Shown here one piece after another: positions 40,636 to 52,016 of a DNA stretch of 64,000 bases; the first letter of the stretch is position 1; the number at the start of each line of letters is the position of its first letter. The stretch spans positions 1-64,000 of the forward strand of contig JAKMXF010000302.1 of NCBI GenBank assembly GCA_024704765.1, written 5' to 3'. The notes under the pieces are model-generated. The model did no database searches, had not been told where the DNA came from, and saw only the letters and a list, made by a program, of their open reading frames with translations. This DNA comes from Oopsacas minuta (Eukaryota > Porifera > Hexactinellida > Lyssacinosida > Leucopsacidae). The position numbers and the translations under genes were made by a program.

Positions 40636-40962
40636 CTAAAAACAAATATCAACAATTTCGTCATCGTCATACCTACCGTAATGCTGGTAGATATACGAAT
40701 TTTTTTGTTCCTTGAGCTCGTCTACCTCGAGTAGCAGTTCTCCCAGTTCTTTCTCTAGAGATGTTCTCTCCATCTCTAGAGCCTGATATTCCTCCCTTTT
40801 ACGTTGTCGGTTTTTGACTCCGTAAGCTCGCATTTTCATTTTTCTTCTCATATCTTTTACCGATTTACTGGCTTCATTTGTGAGTTTCTCTGCTTTTATT
40901 GCTCGATTCAGTTCTTTGATGTCGATGCCTGCAATGTCGATTTGCGAAAAATTATAATCCAT
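40636..40962 (-). CDS. Small Maf-like bZIP protein with an altered basic region
   Basis: 108 residues from the ATG at 40962; the frame extends further upstream without family sequence. IDIKELNRAIKAEKLTNE (13-30) fits the Maf extended homology region (VKELNRHLRGLSKEE in MafK). The basic region KMKMRAYGVKNRQRKREE (41-58) leads into leucine-zipper heptads (L62, L69, L76, L83 region), as in small Mafs, which lack an activation domain. The invariant bZIP Asn in N-x7-R is Met44 here, and the Maf Ser-Cys pair is Lys-Asn; Arg52 is kept. Small Mafs dimerise with CNC/Bach factors. Whether this one still binds a MARE is unclear. The acidic C-terminus is DDDEIVDICF. Confidence 0.72.
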   Translation of the reverse strand: MDYNFSQIDIAGIDIKELNRAIKAEKLTNEASKSVKDMRRKMKMRAYGVKNRQRKREEYQALEMERTSLEKELGELLLEVDELKEQKNSYIYQHYGRYDDDEIVDICF

Positions 40963-42065
40963 TTTTTGTTGTGTGTGTCTTGTTTGTGTGAAATTGAATA
41001 ATCTGACTTGTTGTGTGTGTTTCTCAAATTCGGCTTTATATACTATTGAATAGCTCAACCAGTTTACTGCTCAGTTACCATTAATGTCTGGTCACTAAAA
41101 CCAATTACTTGCCACAATTATTACTACTAAGTAATTTAATTTGATATTAATTGTACTCTCTTGTATCAGATAATTGTAAATTTCCATGTTTCATCCCGAA
41201 TTTGCCCTCTTCTCAACTTAAATTTAGAATCCTACCTGCCTATACATACATAATGTACCATTATATGTGTATAATTCAGTAATTTCATCTTCTCTCCGCA
41301 TCTCATTCTGATTCCTAAGGCCTGTATGATGCTATGAAACATTATCCTATTTAATGACAGTTACTTAGTTAATTGCTTAATAGCATTTCTCCCTTAAGGA
41401 ACACAGTGGTAATACTCTACATATTATAGTTACTAGATGTATGCAGTATGTATTTGCTGTAGTTTTACTACCTCGTACATCCCTCCTAGCTATAAAGATC
41501 CTGGCATCTACTGTATACCCACAAGTATTCGACTTATGTTACAATAAATATTGATTTGTTATTATTTATATGTTTTAACTACTGAGGCTTTAAGCTGCCT
41601 CAACAGTTATTGCATACTCTTGTCAAGACATGTATCACATGTATGTTTGCACCATAATATCATTATAAGCACGGTATGTATCATAGCTACTTGCTTTTTG
41701 TGAAGCTTATCGGTTTATGCTATACGTATAAACAAAATGGCTACTTTACAGAATATACTGTTTATTTCTCATATCACTATTGGAGACTTATTTCTTATTT
41801 GTTTAATAATGTTATTTATTTATTTATTTGAATTTCTGCTGAGTTGACTTCTGTCCAATACATGGTAGTTGTTATGGAGCTTTTAATGTATGTGAAATTC
41901 TTGTGGCTAGTTCTCTACGTCACTGATTGAATAATCTGTAACACAACCTCTTAGTTGTAAGAAATTACCTAAATTTGAATATTCCGCAGTCAATTTGGTA
42001 GCTTTGTTTCGCTAACATTCTTCTAATTTATTAGAATTATTGTGGATATTCTCAGATAAACCGAT
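40963..42065. other. Divergent spacer between the bZIP (-) and transglutaminase (+) genes
   Basis: About 1.1 kb, AT-rich. It holds both promoters. GATATTCTCAG ends at 42055, ten bases before the transglutaminase ATG. I see no additional gene. Confidence 0.5.
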
Positions 42066-44299
42066 ATGCTAAATTGTACAATTCACAGTGTTACACCATT
42101 GCCACATGCTGGGCAAGTCAGGGATTTCTTCCCAAAAGATTCCAGTTTAGTACTTCGACGCGGTCAATCCTTTAGACTTCAAATTGTTTGTTCGGCTATA
42201 TCTGGGGCCTACGATATTTCAATAAGTTTCACCTCATTTTACAATCCAACTCAAACCTATGGAGAATATAATACACGTGATTTTACTCAGACTGCTAGAC
42301 AAATTGTCCTTGAAGTTAAAATACCATACTCTTTCCCGATTGGAAAGTTTTCTTTGTCGATTAAACTGACAATTCGAGAGGATAGAGAGGTGAGATTCTC
42401 CCTCGTCTCTCCTAGCCTAATTGTTCTATTCAACCCCTCCTCTTATGATGACGTAACTTATTACCCAGACACACTGGCATTGAGATATTACCACAGAGCT
42501 GATTGTGGTGTTATATTCCGCGGAACTCAGGAGAGCCCAGAGGAATATCCCTGGCATTATGCTCAATACTCAGACGAATGCTTAGAAGTAGCAATGAGAA
42601 TAATCAGTAACATGACCCCTGTAGAAGCTGCAGATGTTATTAAAGTAAGTAATCTATTCAAAGTATAGGGACAGCTTTTTGGTTTTTACATAATTTTTAG
42701 GAGAGTCATCCCGTAATTGCGTTGTACCCACTGACCACTGAAAACAATATTATAAGTTATGTGTAATTATAATTGTTTCTTATCATAGGAGAAACAATGA
42801 TAAGATGATTATGCAACTATGTCAATGCTAACCATAGATATAATGCGTAGGCAATGTAATTTTAGGTTTGTCAGCATCTAACCAGTAGAATCAATCCTTT
42901 CAATCAGCTGGGAATATTTAAAGAGTCATACTCTGGTATCTCCCCCGCTAGCATATCCCCTGCTCAGTGGAATAGCTCCCTCCCTCCTTTCAAGAGATAT
43001 CTTACCGGGAAGTACCCTCCTCTCCCTGGAGAGTGTTGGACTTTGTCAGGAGTTCTGGTTAGTCTATTGAGGTGTGTAGGTATTCCTGCTAGGCCTGTTT
43101 CCTGCTATAATGCAGCTCACCAGTGTAAGAAGTTAGGGAGAAATGACAAGTGAGTTATCTAAGATAATTCTCCTCTATCAACTGCTTACTATGAATGCTC
43201 TCTCAGGTATTTTATACATCAGGTAGGCCTGGTGGATTCACTGAATAAAGATTTAACCTGGGTGTATCATGTGTGGGTAGAGGCATGGATATCTTCTTGG
43301 GGGTGTGCGCCAAGTTGGCACGTTCTTGACCCTAGTGCTCATCAACAATCATCTGGTCCATTCAGGACAGGTCCGATATCAGTAAGCTCTATAGCTAACT
43401 ATAAGACATTCCCAATTTGTGACCACAGTGTTGAGTGCGTGGCAGGTGAAGTAAATTATTCCTGCTATACATTTAGGGTAGCGGAGATATCTGTGTTAGA
43501 TAATTGCTGGAAATTCACACTCGTTAAGATTGAAGATCAGTCAAACTGGTCACAAGTTGTCACAATGAATGAGAGTCATATGTTACAAGATATAACTGAT
43601 ACATACAAACTAGATTTTGGTAATCCAATCAAACATACAGAGGATATATTGTTTGAAACTTTCTCAGAAACGAATTTATTGGAAATAGGAACTGATCTCA
43701 AATTTGGGATTCGTGTAAAGAATTTGAGTGATTTTACTCACAAATTTGAAGGAATGGTCTCTGTAGATAGTATTCTATACACCCTGCGGAAGTTGTCTCA
43801 TGTTACAGATTTCCATTTCTCAGGAAGCCTCGGACCTCATAAGTCAAAGGAGTTCAACTATGTCCTAAAGTACTACGAATACTCCTCACATTTACAACAT
43901 CAGTGTTTCTTAAGATTAGTGTACCAGGCTCAAACAAATGAAATCTCTCCTAGCCAGATTCTCCTTACTAGCCTTTTCCTGCGTGTAAAAGGTGCTGCTC
44001 TAACTATCCAGATGCCTACCGAGTTGAAACTAAATGCACAATATAGAATAAAGATATCGTTCCGTAATCCTATCCCTTCCTATCTCACACACGTGACCAT
44101 TCACTTGAATAACAATTGGCTCATGAAAGAACCACAGGAGTTGAAGTTTAGACGAGCTGTCAAACCTGACGAGGAGATATCTGTGATAGGTAAGCTCCAT
44201 CCTATATGTGTGGGTGTTCACAATCTCTATGCCACACTCACATCTGTTGAGCTGTCAAATGTATACGTCACTCAGTCTGTCAATGTCATAAATCCATGA
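42066..44299 (+). CDS. Animal transglutaminase, three exons
   Basis: Exons 42066-42644, 42866-43149 and 43207-44299 join into 651 residues; introns are 221 and 57 nt with GTAAGT and GTGAGT donors. Transglutaminases cross-link Gln and Lys side chains in a Ca2+-dependent way. An N-terminal beta-sandwich (1-~140, with LVLRRGQSFRL) precedes the core. The triad is present: Cys250 in GECWTLSGVLVSLLRCVGIP, His309 in YHVWVEAW and Asp329 in SWHVLDPSA. Two C-terminal barrels follow. The residue before the catalytic Cys is Glu rather than the usual Gln (GQCW). No signal peptide is seen, so it is likely cytosolic or unconventionally secreted. Human TGM2 is 687 aa. Confidence 0.88.
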
Positions 44300-44919
44300 A
44301 TTTCACTTTCCGCTTAAAGTATTTATTTTCTTTACCTATTCACTTTTTATTTAAGCATTATATTATGTCGGATATTTAGTATTGTAATTCTATTTTATTG
44401 CAATCTTCTTAAATTAACTAATTATAACGGTCAGCTGGAAAATTCTATCGCAACTCTTTGTTACTTATTTTCAGATGTTTGTTTTGTATAATCTCGCCTA
44501 CAAACGTGGATTGAGTTTGCTGACTCGAATAATCTGCGTCTAACTATTTCACTGCGTTAATGGCATTTTGATATATCCATACTCCATACTCGCTTTCATG
44601 TAATCTGCGTTCTACTAATGTTTTTTGTGTTTGGCAATTGCCAGAAAGACTTTATTTCTCTTCAATATTACAATCTGCTTCTTACACAGGTATTTTCATT
44701 ATTCTGTATAGTTCATAGAGTCATTTATTGCATAGTTACGTAGGCAGCTAGCTTACGACAAATTTCTTAAATATGTTAAATATTGAATTAATTTAATACT
44801 TGTCATGCTGATTGAATAATGGGTAGCATGGTGATAGCACAAGAATTGATCACTCAATACAATTAACTCACAAATATCTGATAACTATCATGTACAATAC
44901 TATTTGACGATTCTGGTAA
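44300..44919. other. Convergent spacer between transglutaminase and ubiquitin-like genes
   Basis: About 620 bp AT-rich 3' flank of two converging genes; nothing else recognised. Confidence 0.5.
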
Positions 44920-45243
44920 CTATAAGATATTACAACATTTCTTTAGTGTGCTACCTTTCTTTTCTGGCTTCCCTGTTATTATGGGTTGAGTTTTATTGGG
45001 CCGATCTTCAGAAATATTAGCCTTAACCATGAGATTAATTGGAAAATGACAGAGTATATCCATCTTATCTTCTAGCTTCTCCCTGTTCTCCAACAAATCT
45101 CCGTTACAACTTAGGATCTGTTTGAGAGCATCTACTCCTATTTTCTCCTCTATTTTGTTCTTTACATTGAGTATAGTATCACCTTGATCTACTTCTATAT
45201 GAATTATTTTACCATTCATGGTTTGGATCTTTAAACTCGGCAT
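44920..45243 (-). CDS. Ubiquitin-like protein with a C-terminal CAAX box (UBL3/MUB-like)
   Basis: 107 residues. The N-terminal ~75 form a ubiquitin fold: MPSLKIQTMNGKIIHIEV, then DTILNVKNKIEEKIGV (alpha helix), QILSCNGDLLENREKLED (where ubiquitin has RLIFAGKQLEDGRTLSD) and a last strand INLMVKA. There is no Gly-Gly for conjugation. A Lys/Thr-rich linker leads to KKCCNIL, a CAAX motif (Leu last: geranylgeranylation) with a second Cys for palmitoylation. This layout is that of UBL3/membrane-anchored ubiquitin-fold proteins, which sort proteins to small vesicles. The fold here resembles ubiquitin itself more than UBL3 does, so orthology is uncertain. TGTAG lies seven bases before the ATG. Confidence 0.75.
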   Translation of the reverse strand: MPSLKIQTMNGKIIHIEVDQGDTILNVKNKIEEKIGVDALKQILSCNGDLLENREKLEDKMDILCHFPINLMVKANISEDRPNKTQPIITGKPEKKGSTLKKCCNIL

Positions 45244-45895
45244 ATTTCTTCTACACTCCTGCTGGTCTTACAAATTCTCAAATGTAAACGTGCTTTATAT
45301 CTTTACTATAGATGTACACGTAGTAGCCCTTTAATTATCCTTCTTGTAAGCAGATCAATTCTGTAGGTTTATTGTTTGGATCATGTTACTTCATCTCCTT
45401 TTTTAGTATTCACATTAGATTATCTCCAGATTAAATTATCCTAATTAGTTAATCTTAAATTCATCAACCCACCTTCGCCCTTTCTTTTTATGTTTGAGTC
45501 ATCTCCCCACGTTTTGGTGCTTTATACAATCTCCCATTTCGTTCTTTCCATCATCTCTTATTACTTTATTTCCTATACAGGTAATCCGATTACTTCGAGA
45601 AAAATATTGGGCAATTCTCATCTTCGTAAATTCAATTTAGATCTCTTTCTGAGCGACAATTAAGAATTAATTATCACCATCACCAGAGGACGAACCAATA
45701 TTCTCTGGTCAGAGATTGTTTACTATCACTTATTGAATTATGTCTAAGTTGTAATTTGTATTTGTTAATGATGAGATGATAATTATAGACACATGCATTA
45801 ATACACTACAGCAATAATCATATACTAATATGACTTTACATAATATACTAGCTCTCCCATAAAGTTAACGCACGTTATTAGGGTATACTACTGCC
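45244..45895. promoter_or_regulatory. Divergent promoter region between the ubiquitin-like (-) and SPEN (+) genes
   Basis: About 650 bp containing both 5' flanks. GTTATTAG ends at 45881, 14 bases before the SPEN ATG. No TATA box is clear. Confidence 0.45.
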
Positions 45896-48094
45896 ATGTC
45901 AGAGAGTTATAATAGAATGATTTCAAGAAAGAATGCGAGCAAGCATTTGTGGGTAGGGAATCTTCCTGATGACATGAGTGAGACAGAAATCAAGGACTAC
46001 TTCTCGAAATGGGGGAGAGTAGAGGCTATAAAAAAGCTGCCAAAGAAGGATCCTTCTGGAGGGCTTGCGGCTTTTATAGACTTTGAGAGCATGGAAGCAG
46101 CTGTCAGCTGTCATCAGGACAAACACATGATAGGACGTCAAGAGATACGTACTGACTATAATTACGAGCGTCGTTTTGTTGATTACAGAAAGTATCCTTC
46201 TACTGGGGGTAACACGGGCCCTCCCCCAGGAGCTCCTCGTAGAGTCTGGCGTCCAACTAGACACAGATCCTCTAGTCGATCTCTGAGTTTGTCTCGTAGT
46301 CGTTCTCGCTCTCCCTCTAGAAGCAGGTAAGTACTTGATTAGTTTATATATTTCAATTATAATCATATAATGCTAGGTCCAGTACACGAGACAGCCGTAG
46401 TTTCAGTAGAAGCAAGAGTCTTTCTCCTCGTAGATACAGCACTAGCAGGTCTATATCTAATAGTAGTAGTGGATCTGGTGGGAGTAAGGATCATATGAGA
46501 AGGAAGGTTAAGAGAACTGGAAAACATCAAAGTGATACTCTACGTATCATAAATTTACCAGAGAAGGTACCAGACAAAGTTATAGCTTACGAGCTTGATA
46601 GAGAGTTTAAGAAGAATTATGACGTCAAATCTGTAAGGATTCACGGGGGACAGTTTTCACGTAAATTCGCACTCATAAAATTCGCAACTTCAGATGAAGC
46701 AATCAATGCTATGGACACCAGACAGGGACGTGTGGTAGCAGGGTTCAGACTGGAGCTGCTCCTGTGGGACCCTGTAGGTCCCCCTCTTAGGAAAGATTCG
46801 TATCAGTATCGAACTTTCGCAGCTAATAAAGGCTCTTATCATCCTCCTTACGGATACTGGCAGGAAGGAATGGACCCTGGTGCTTCTAGATGTTTGTTTG
46901 TAGGAAATGTTCATAAAGGAACACATCCAGAGGAGGTAGATGACGTATTCCGTAAGTATGGTCAGATTCTGAGTGTTGATATCAAAGACAATGCTAGCGG
47001 TTCTTCAGCTACTTACGCATTCGTTCAGATGTTCAATCTTAATTCAGCTTGTTATGCTAAAAAGGTTCTTAACGGAAGATTTATCGGCCGTAATCGCTGT
47101 AAAGTAGCATTTGGTAAAGGAACAATATGCAGTAATGTTTGGATTGATGGACTTGATCCCACCTTGACTAATTTGGAAGTTAAAGAAGAGTTTGCTCGGT
47201 TCGGAGAGGTGATAGCAATCGCGTTTGATCGCAGATGTGGCACTGCAATAATACAGTTTGGTAATCGTGACGCTGCTACCTCTGTCTTCAAGAGAATGCG
47301 AGGAAAACCGATAGGCCGTAACAAGATTCTGGTGGACTACGCTTCTCAAGAGTGTAAGGACTTATTCTATGAACATCTAAAGAAAGTTGAGAAGGATAGA
47401 CAGTCTCTGAAACGATCTGAGAGTTTTGAAGATAAACCTAAAGCTCGCCCTCTTTCACAGTCCTATTCTCAGCAGAGACACAGTAGTTACCGTAAGTACA
47501 GAGAATTCGATGAGCCAGATGACTACTCCAAAGAGCTGCAAGATTTCAATAAATACAATAAAAGAGTTTATCATCGTAAGAAGGAGAGAACAGATGAACA
47601 CTGGCAGACTGTAGACGAAGCTAGCAGTAGTGGAGAGGATAGTCATGATGGAGGTAAGGGGTCTAGACGGGAGAGAGGGAAGAAGAAGAGGAGGTCTGGT
47701 AGTAAGAGGGGACATGAGAACAGCATTACTCCAGACAGTGGGTCCTCTTCTGAATCAGAATCTAGCGACAATGTACACTCTAAGAAGACCAGGAGATCAC
47801 GTAGTCCTCCTTTCGATAAGAAGAATAAATACAGTCGTGAGAAAGATATATCCGATGATGATTCCCCAAGACTTATAAGAAAGAATGATCACAGTCCTTT
47901 CCTGAATTCTGGGGTTAAACGTCAGTTCTCCTCTGACGAGGAGTTAGAGGATAAGAAATATACCAATAACACTCCCAGATCTCCTCCTTATATTGATAAT
48001 GATTCTAAACTGGAGCCGATGGATTTGAGTGGTGATCACTCTGGCAAGAAGACTAAGATTAGTCCTTACTTAGAAGACATAGGTTAGTTATTAA

Positions 48095-48125
<31 letters not shown>

Positions 48126-49010
48126 GTTATTAGTTTGTATACTTTACTATTACTTAAATATTATCTGTTAGATGATGGGAAGAGAGAATCTAGTGCTAGT
48201 GAGTACAGGCGTAAGACAGACAGCAGAGCTAAGCGTACTGGAGCTACTATATCAGAGACTGACATGTCCAGGTCTAAACGAACTAGGAAGGTTCAGGATG
48301 AGTTTGCAGAGGCTGAGGAGAGAAAGAGACGGGAGAGAGAGGAGAAAGAGAAGAAGAAACCAAGGAGAGAGCCGACTACTCCCTCTCCTATTGCTAACAC
48401 ACAAAACTCAGAAGCCAACCGAGATACTCCGCAAGGAGGAGGGACAGGATCAGGAGATCAACAGGTGTATGCTAGTGCTACACAACAACAACAACAGCAA
48501 CAAACACAAGCATTGATGGATCTGTTGAGAAGATATCCTGTTATGTGGCAGGGACATCTCTGTCTCAAGAACGATTCTGCTGCTGTACAGATGCATTTTC
48601 TAGCCGGAACCCTCAAGTTAGCGGAGTTCGCCCTCCCTCAGAGCCAGATGGCACAGCCTCCACCCTCCCTCAGGATCTCCCAGAGGATGCGACTAGATGC
48701 TACTCAGCTTGATGGGGTGGAGAAGAGATTAGAGAAACAGAGTGACTATTGTCTCTTATTGGCACTCCCATGTGGGAGAGATCCTCTTGATGTACACCAT
48801 CAGACTAAAACTCTAAGAGAATGTTTTATCAAATATCTCAATACTAAAGATGCTGCTGGGATTATCAATGTTGCTAACTATGTGGTGCATATCTTCCCTC
48901 CTTGTACCTTCTCAGAGAAACACCTCAAAGTAGCAGCGCCTGATCTCCTTAACAGTGCAGCAGATAGTGGTCATCTTATGATACTAATAGTGCTAGGTAG
49001 CAAGTCCTGA
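45896..49010 (+). CDS. SPEN: SPEN-family protein: four RRMs and a SPOC domain, three exons
   Basis: Exons 45896-46326, 46377-48082 and 48172-49010 join in frame to 991 residues; introns are 50 and 89 nt. Split-ends proteins are nuclear RNA-binding transcriptional repressors that recruit SMRT/NCoR-HDAC through SPOC. RRM1 (~17-90: KHLWVGNLPDDMSETEIKDYF...GRVEAIKKLP) closely follows the SPEN N-terminus. An RS-rich linker, RRM2 (~197), RRM3 (~315, RCLFVGNVHKGTHPEEV) and RRM4 (~395, NVWIDGLDPTL) follow. Then come a charged Ser/Lys/Glu region and a poly-Gln run (~814-820). The SPOC domain (~828-990, MWQGHLCLKNDSAAVQMHFLAG) ends the protein. Human SPEN is 3664 aa; this compact form resembles RBM15 in size but has four RRMs. 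Confidence 0.9.
48092..48128 (+). repeat. (ATT)n microsatellite in SPEN intron 2
   Basis: About ten uninterrupted ATT units lie within the 89-nt second intron, making up much of it between donor and acceptor. Length changes here would change intron size without touching coding sequence. Confidence 0.8.
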
Positions 49011-50409
49011 TCCTTCAGTAAGTTTACATGCTATATGGTCTTTCTTAGTTGACTTGTATTAGTAATAGCTATTTTACAAACTTGATCTCATGATAATATG
49101 TGTTTTGTTCTATCTTGACAAGTGTTCTAGAATGTTCTATGGGATATTTAGTTGGCTCTATTTTATGGAAAGAGACTCTGGAAATTTGTTTCTCATTTCA
49201 GTTCTAATTTGGTAGCAAGATCTCAAGATATGGTATTCATTCAATATCAAGATTATTCGAATGATAAATTCGTATACTGGTTTAATATGTTAATACAGGA
49301 GATTAGGCCTGATTTCTCATTAATTTTTGGTTAAAAGCTTTTTTTACCATCAGTCATCCTTTTTGAGAATTCTGATAAAGAGTCTATAATTAATGGCAGT
49401 ATCATGTTAATAGTTGCGTTATTTATCAGGTAATGTTATACTTTAAGGTTAATATCATTATTTGATGACAACAATAGCACTCAGGTTATAAACAAACAAA
49501 ATTCATAATTGATATTTATCACCGCTCAATTAGACTTGATATGTGAACCGGTTTATTCTTCTAGTTTGTATATTAAATCATATCACATACGAATTTTAGT
49601 TCAACAATCAACTTGTGCATCATTTCACACCTTGAATTATTCTGTAAGGTGGTGATTGGGATGGCTCGAGGGGAGGAGGAGGCCATCTTTAAATGCCTAT
49701 AATTTAAATTGCGAGCAATATTTAGTACCTTTGGAAATTGGAATACAATCAGGTTCACTTATTTAAATATTCTCTTATTACGAAGCAAGTCGCGTCCCTA
49801 GCCCCATAAAATCATTCCATATGATTTGTATTAAATTAAGTTCTCTTAATATGAAGACTCTTTATTATGAAAAGATTTTTTTATCCCATGGGGGTTCACA
49901 ATACCCCTGACCGACACGCCATTACTTAATTGTTTATTGTTTATTGTTAATTATCAACTCGTTAACCATGGATAAAATGGATATTATATTTTTATCAATC
50001 CTGAATTCTTGCCTTTGTATCTCAAAAGTAACACTAGGAAATGACACATATGATATTGCAATTAATGATTGCTTATTTCTATACAGTGATTATGCAAATG
50101 AATCCATAGTGAATCTGTGCCATATTACCAAACCATATTCTTAAAAACTGAATCACTGTATCGTATATATAGTTTCAAACGAGTAATAATTTTAGGTCCG
50201 GAGAAATAGGGTTATCTTACAATATGTGTGTCCGCCCCTGTTTCACCATTTGACCTACTTATTGTCTCCCGCTTGAATACAGGTGTTACCCCCGTATATA
50301 ATATTATTTATGAGTATAATGGCTTACCAAATCAAATTTGATTTTCTCGTAGGAACTTGTTTGGTTGAGTTTATTCATTCCATTACTCTCATTCTAATTT
50401 AGAATTCAA
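49011..50409. other. Spacer between SPEN and MINPP1, possibly with unrecognised exons
   Basis: About 1.4 kb. Three weak coding candidates: (a) plus-strand 49201-49334, just after TTTCTCATTTCAG, encoding an exon-like end ...DYSNDKFVYWFNMLIQE...; (b) minus-strand ATG at 49686 after TTAAATTATAG, encoding 37 residues or a first exon ending at a CAAG-GTGTGA donor at 49631; (c) plus-strand ATG at 49968 with a hydrophobic start and 58 codons. None has a recognisable family or complete model. CTAATTTAG ends seven bases before the MINPP1 ATG. Confidence 0.35.
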
Positions 50410-51708
50410 ATGCGAAATTTTGTGGAAAATCATCTGAGCTCTAAATTATTGCAATCTATATTTATTTGCTTTTTTGCTGGTATTTGTTGGTATTTATTTT
50501 TTGTGAATGAAAATAATCTGCTCCATTTTCCACCCTATCGTTTCTCTCTCAAAGCTCGTTACAGATTCTCTCCCCTTCAAAAACTCCTTCCCTCTTCCCA
50601 ATGCGAAATTTCACACCTCCTAGCTGTGTGCAGACATACCAGTAGATATCCGACTAGCACAAACATAGAACAATTCTCTGTCCTACAAAATAAGCTCCAC
50701 AATATCTCATTTATCTCTCCGTACGAATGGTTACAGAATTGGACTAATAATTTCTCTCTTGACAGAGCTGGAGAGCTGTCAACAGCTGGAGAAATAGAAG
50801 CTATACTAATAGGAGAGAGGTACAAGAGGAGATATATGGAATTATTTGATTACTACTCTCCTGATCTCTATCAAGTTAACTCTACTTATAAGAATAGAGC
50901 CTATGGAACTGCTATAGCGTTTATGACAGGTCTATTTGGTAAGAATTTTAAGGATAAATTCGAAGTAACCAGAAACACTGAAGATGATAATTTGTTAAGA
51001 TTTTTCGATAACTGTATCAAATACGAGCAGAATATTATACAGAATGCCAGTAAGATTGTAGATAAGATTCGCGAAGGACCAGAATTTGTAGAATTGTTAC
51101 AGAGAGTTAATAACCGGCTAGGCACACAGCTTCTAACTTGGATAGATATCGATACGCTATGGAGAATATGTACTATGGAATTTCTTGCTACAAGGAGCTC
51201 ACTCGTTTGCTCTGTATTCTCTGATCAAGATTCTCAATTGTTTGAGTACTTTTATGACAGTAGAGCTTATCTCCTAAAATCTGGAGGGTATGAAATAAAT
51301 GTCAAGATGTCCTGTATCCTATTGAAACACATCGTATCTAAATTACAACTAGCAGCTAATGGAGATAGGAAGAAAGCTCAGTTATATTTTACTCATGCAG
51401 AGACCCTAATCCCTCTGCTAGCTCTACTCAACATCACTACTCATAATCTTGTTATGGAAAATAAACACTTGTATGATAGGGCTAACATGTATGGCTTGCT
51501 GGTACCTATGGGAGCTAATCTGGCTTTCAATCTGTTCCGCTGTGTCAATGGAGAGATGATTCTAACTATTGAGCTCAACGAAGAATTGGTTTTATTCGGT
51601 AAACATTTAAAAAGTTCAGTTTTGCTTTCTGAATTTTTTGAAATAGCTAATTTCCTAATTTCCGATTGTGATCCTACAACTTTTTGTTCTATTCCCGGCT
51701 CAGATTAA
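50410..51708 (+). CDS. MINPP1: Multiple inositol polyphosphate phosphatase (histidine acid phosphatase)
   Basis: 432 residues, intronless (human 487). MINPP1 removes the 3-phosphate and others from InsP6/InsP5 in the ER lumen. An N-terminal hydrophobic segment (14-32) acts as signal or signal-anchor. The catalytic motif region is LLAVCRHTSRYPT, with R75 H76 and R79. The family motif RHGxRxP has Thr77 in place of Gly. The proton donor motif HAE (329-331) lies in LYFTHAETLIPLLALL, as in MINPP. The C-terminus ends SIPGSD with no KDEL-type signal, unlike human SDEL, so retention would depend on the membrane anchor. Activity is probable but the Gly change deserves a test. Confidence 0.85.
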   Translation: MRNFVENHLSSKLLQSIFICFFAGICWYLFFVNENNLLHFPPYRFSLKARYRFSPLQKLLPSSQCEISHLLAVCRHTSRYPTSTNIEQFSVLQNKLHNISFISPYEWLQNWTNNFSLDRAGELSTAGEIEAILIGERYKRRYMELFDYYSPDLYQVNSTYKNRAYGTAIAFMTGLFGKNFKDKFEVTRNTEDDNLLRFFDNCIKYEQNIIQNASKIVDKIREGPEFVELLQRVNNRLGTQLLTWIDIDTLWRICTMEFLATRSSLVCSVFSDQDSQLFEYFYDSRAYLLKSGGYEINVKMSCILLKHIVSKLQLAANGDRKKAQLYFTHAETLIPLLALLNITTHNLVMENKHLYDRANMYGLLVPMGANLAFNLFRCVNGEMILTIELNEELVLFGKHLKSSVLLSEFFEIANFLISDCDPTTFCSIPGSD

Positions 51709-52016
51709 TGATTTTGGATTTCTATTACTTACCTACTTACCTACTGCTGAATCTTATATTCAGTTGTTTATGTGTTGTTGTGTTTACTTTTCAATCTTTT
51801 CTATTTGTTGATATGTTTAGCTTACAGATACTTTCATTTGAGAGAGATAATAGCTACAAAATAGGTAAATTGTATCAAATACTTTATTGTTGTAACTTGG
51901 TCAGATAGCTACGTATATATAATCTCTTTCTTCTCATATAGACAATTGGCTAATACAATTCTATTAATTCTCTGCTGCTATTAGCATGAGCTACGTTGAT
52001 ACTACAGCGTATTTTC
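51709..52016. other. Spacer between MINPP1 and the C3orf20/ERICH6-like gene
   Basis: About 310 bp AT-rich. Two acceptor-like sites (CTATTAG to 51984, ACTACAG to 52007) precede the next ATG at 52017. The first would place an out-of-frame ATG at 51986 ahead of it. Confidence 0.5.

Noticed and set aside
49152-49334. Exon-like frame after SPEN
   Set aside because: It looks somewhat like protein sequence and has a good acceptor, but no upstream exon or family was found. Kept only as a remark on the spacer.
49300-49345. AATTTTTGG, an Sm-site-like motif, as a possible snRNA or spliced-leader RNA gene
   Set aside because: No flanking stem-loops or donor sequence of an SL RNA could be drawn; the motif is common in AT-rich DNA.
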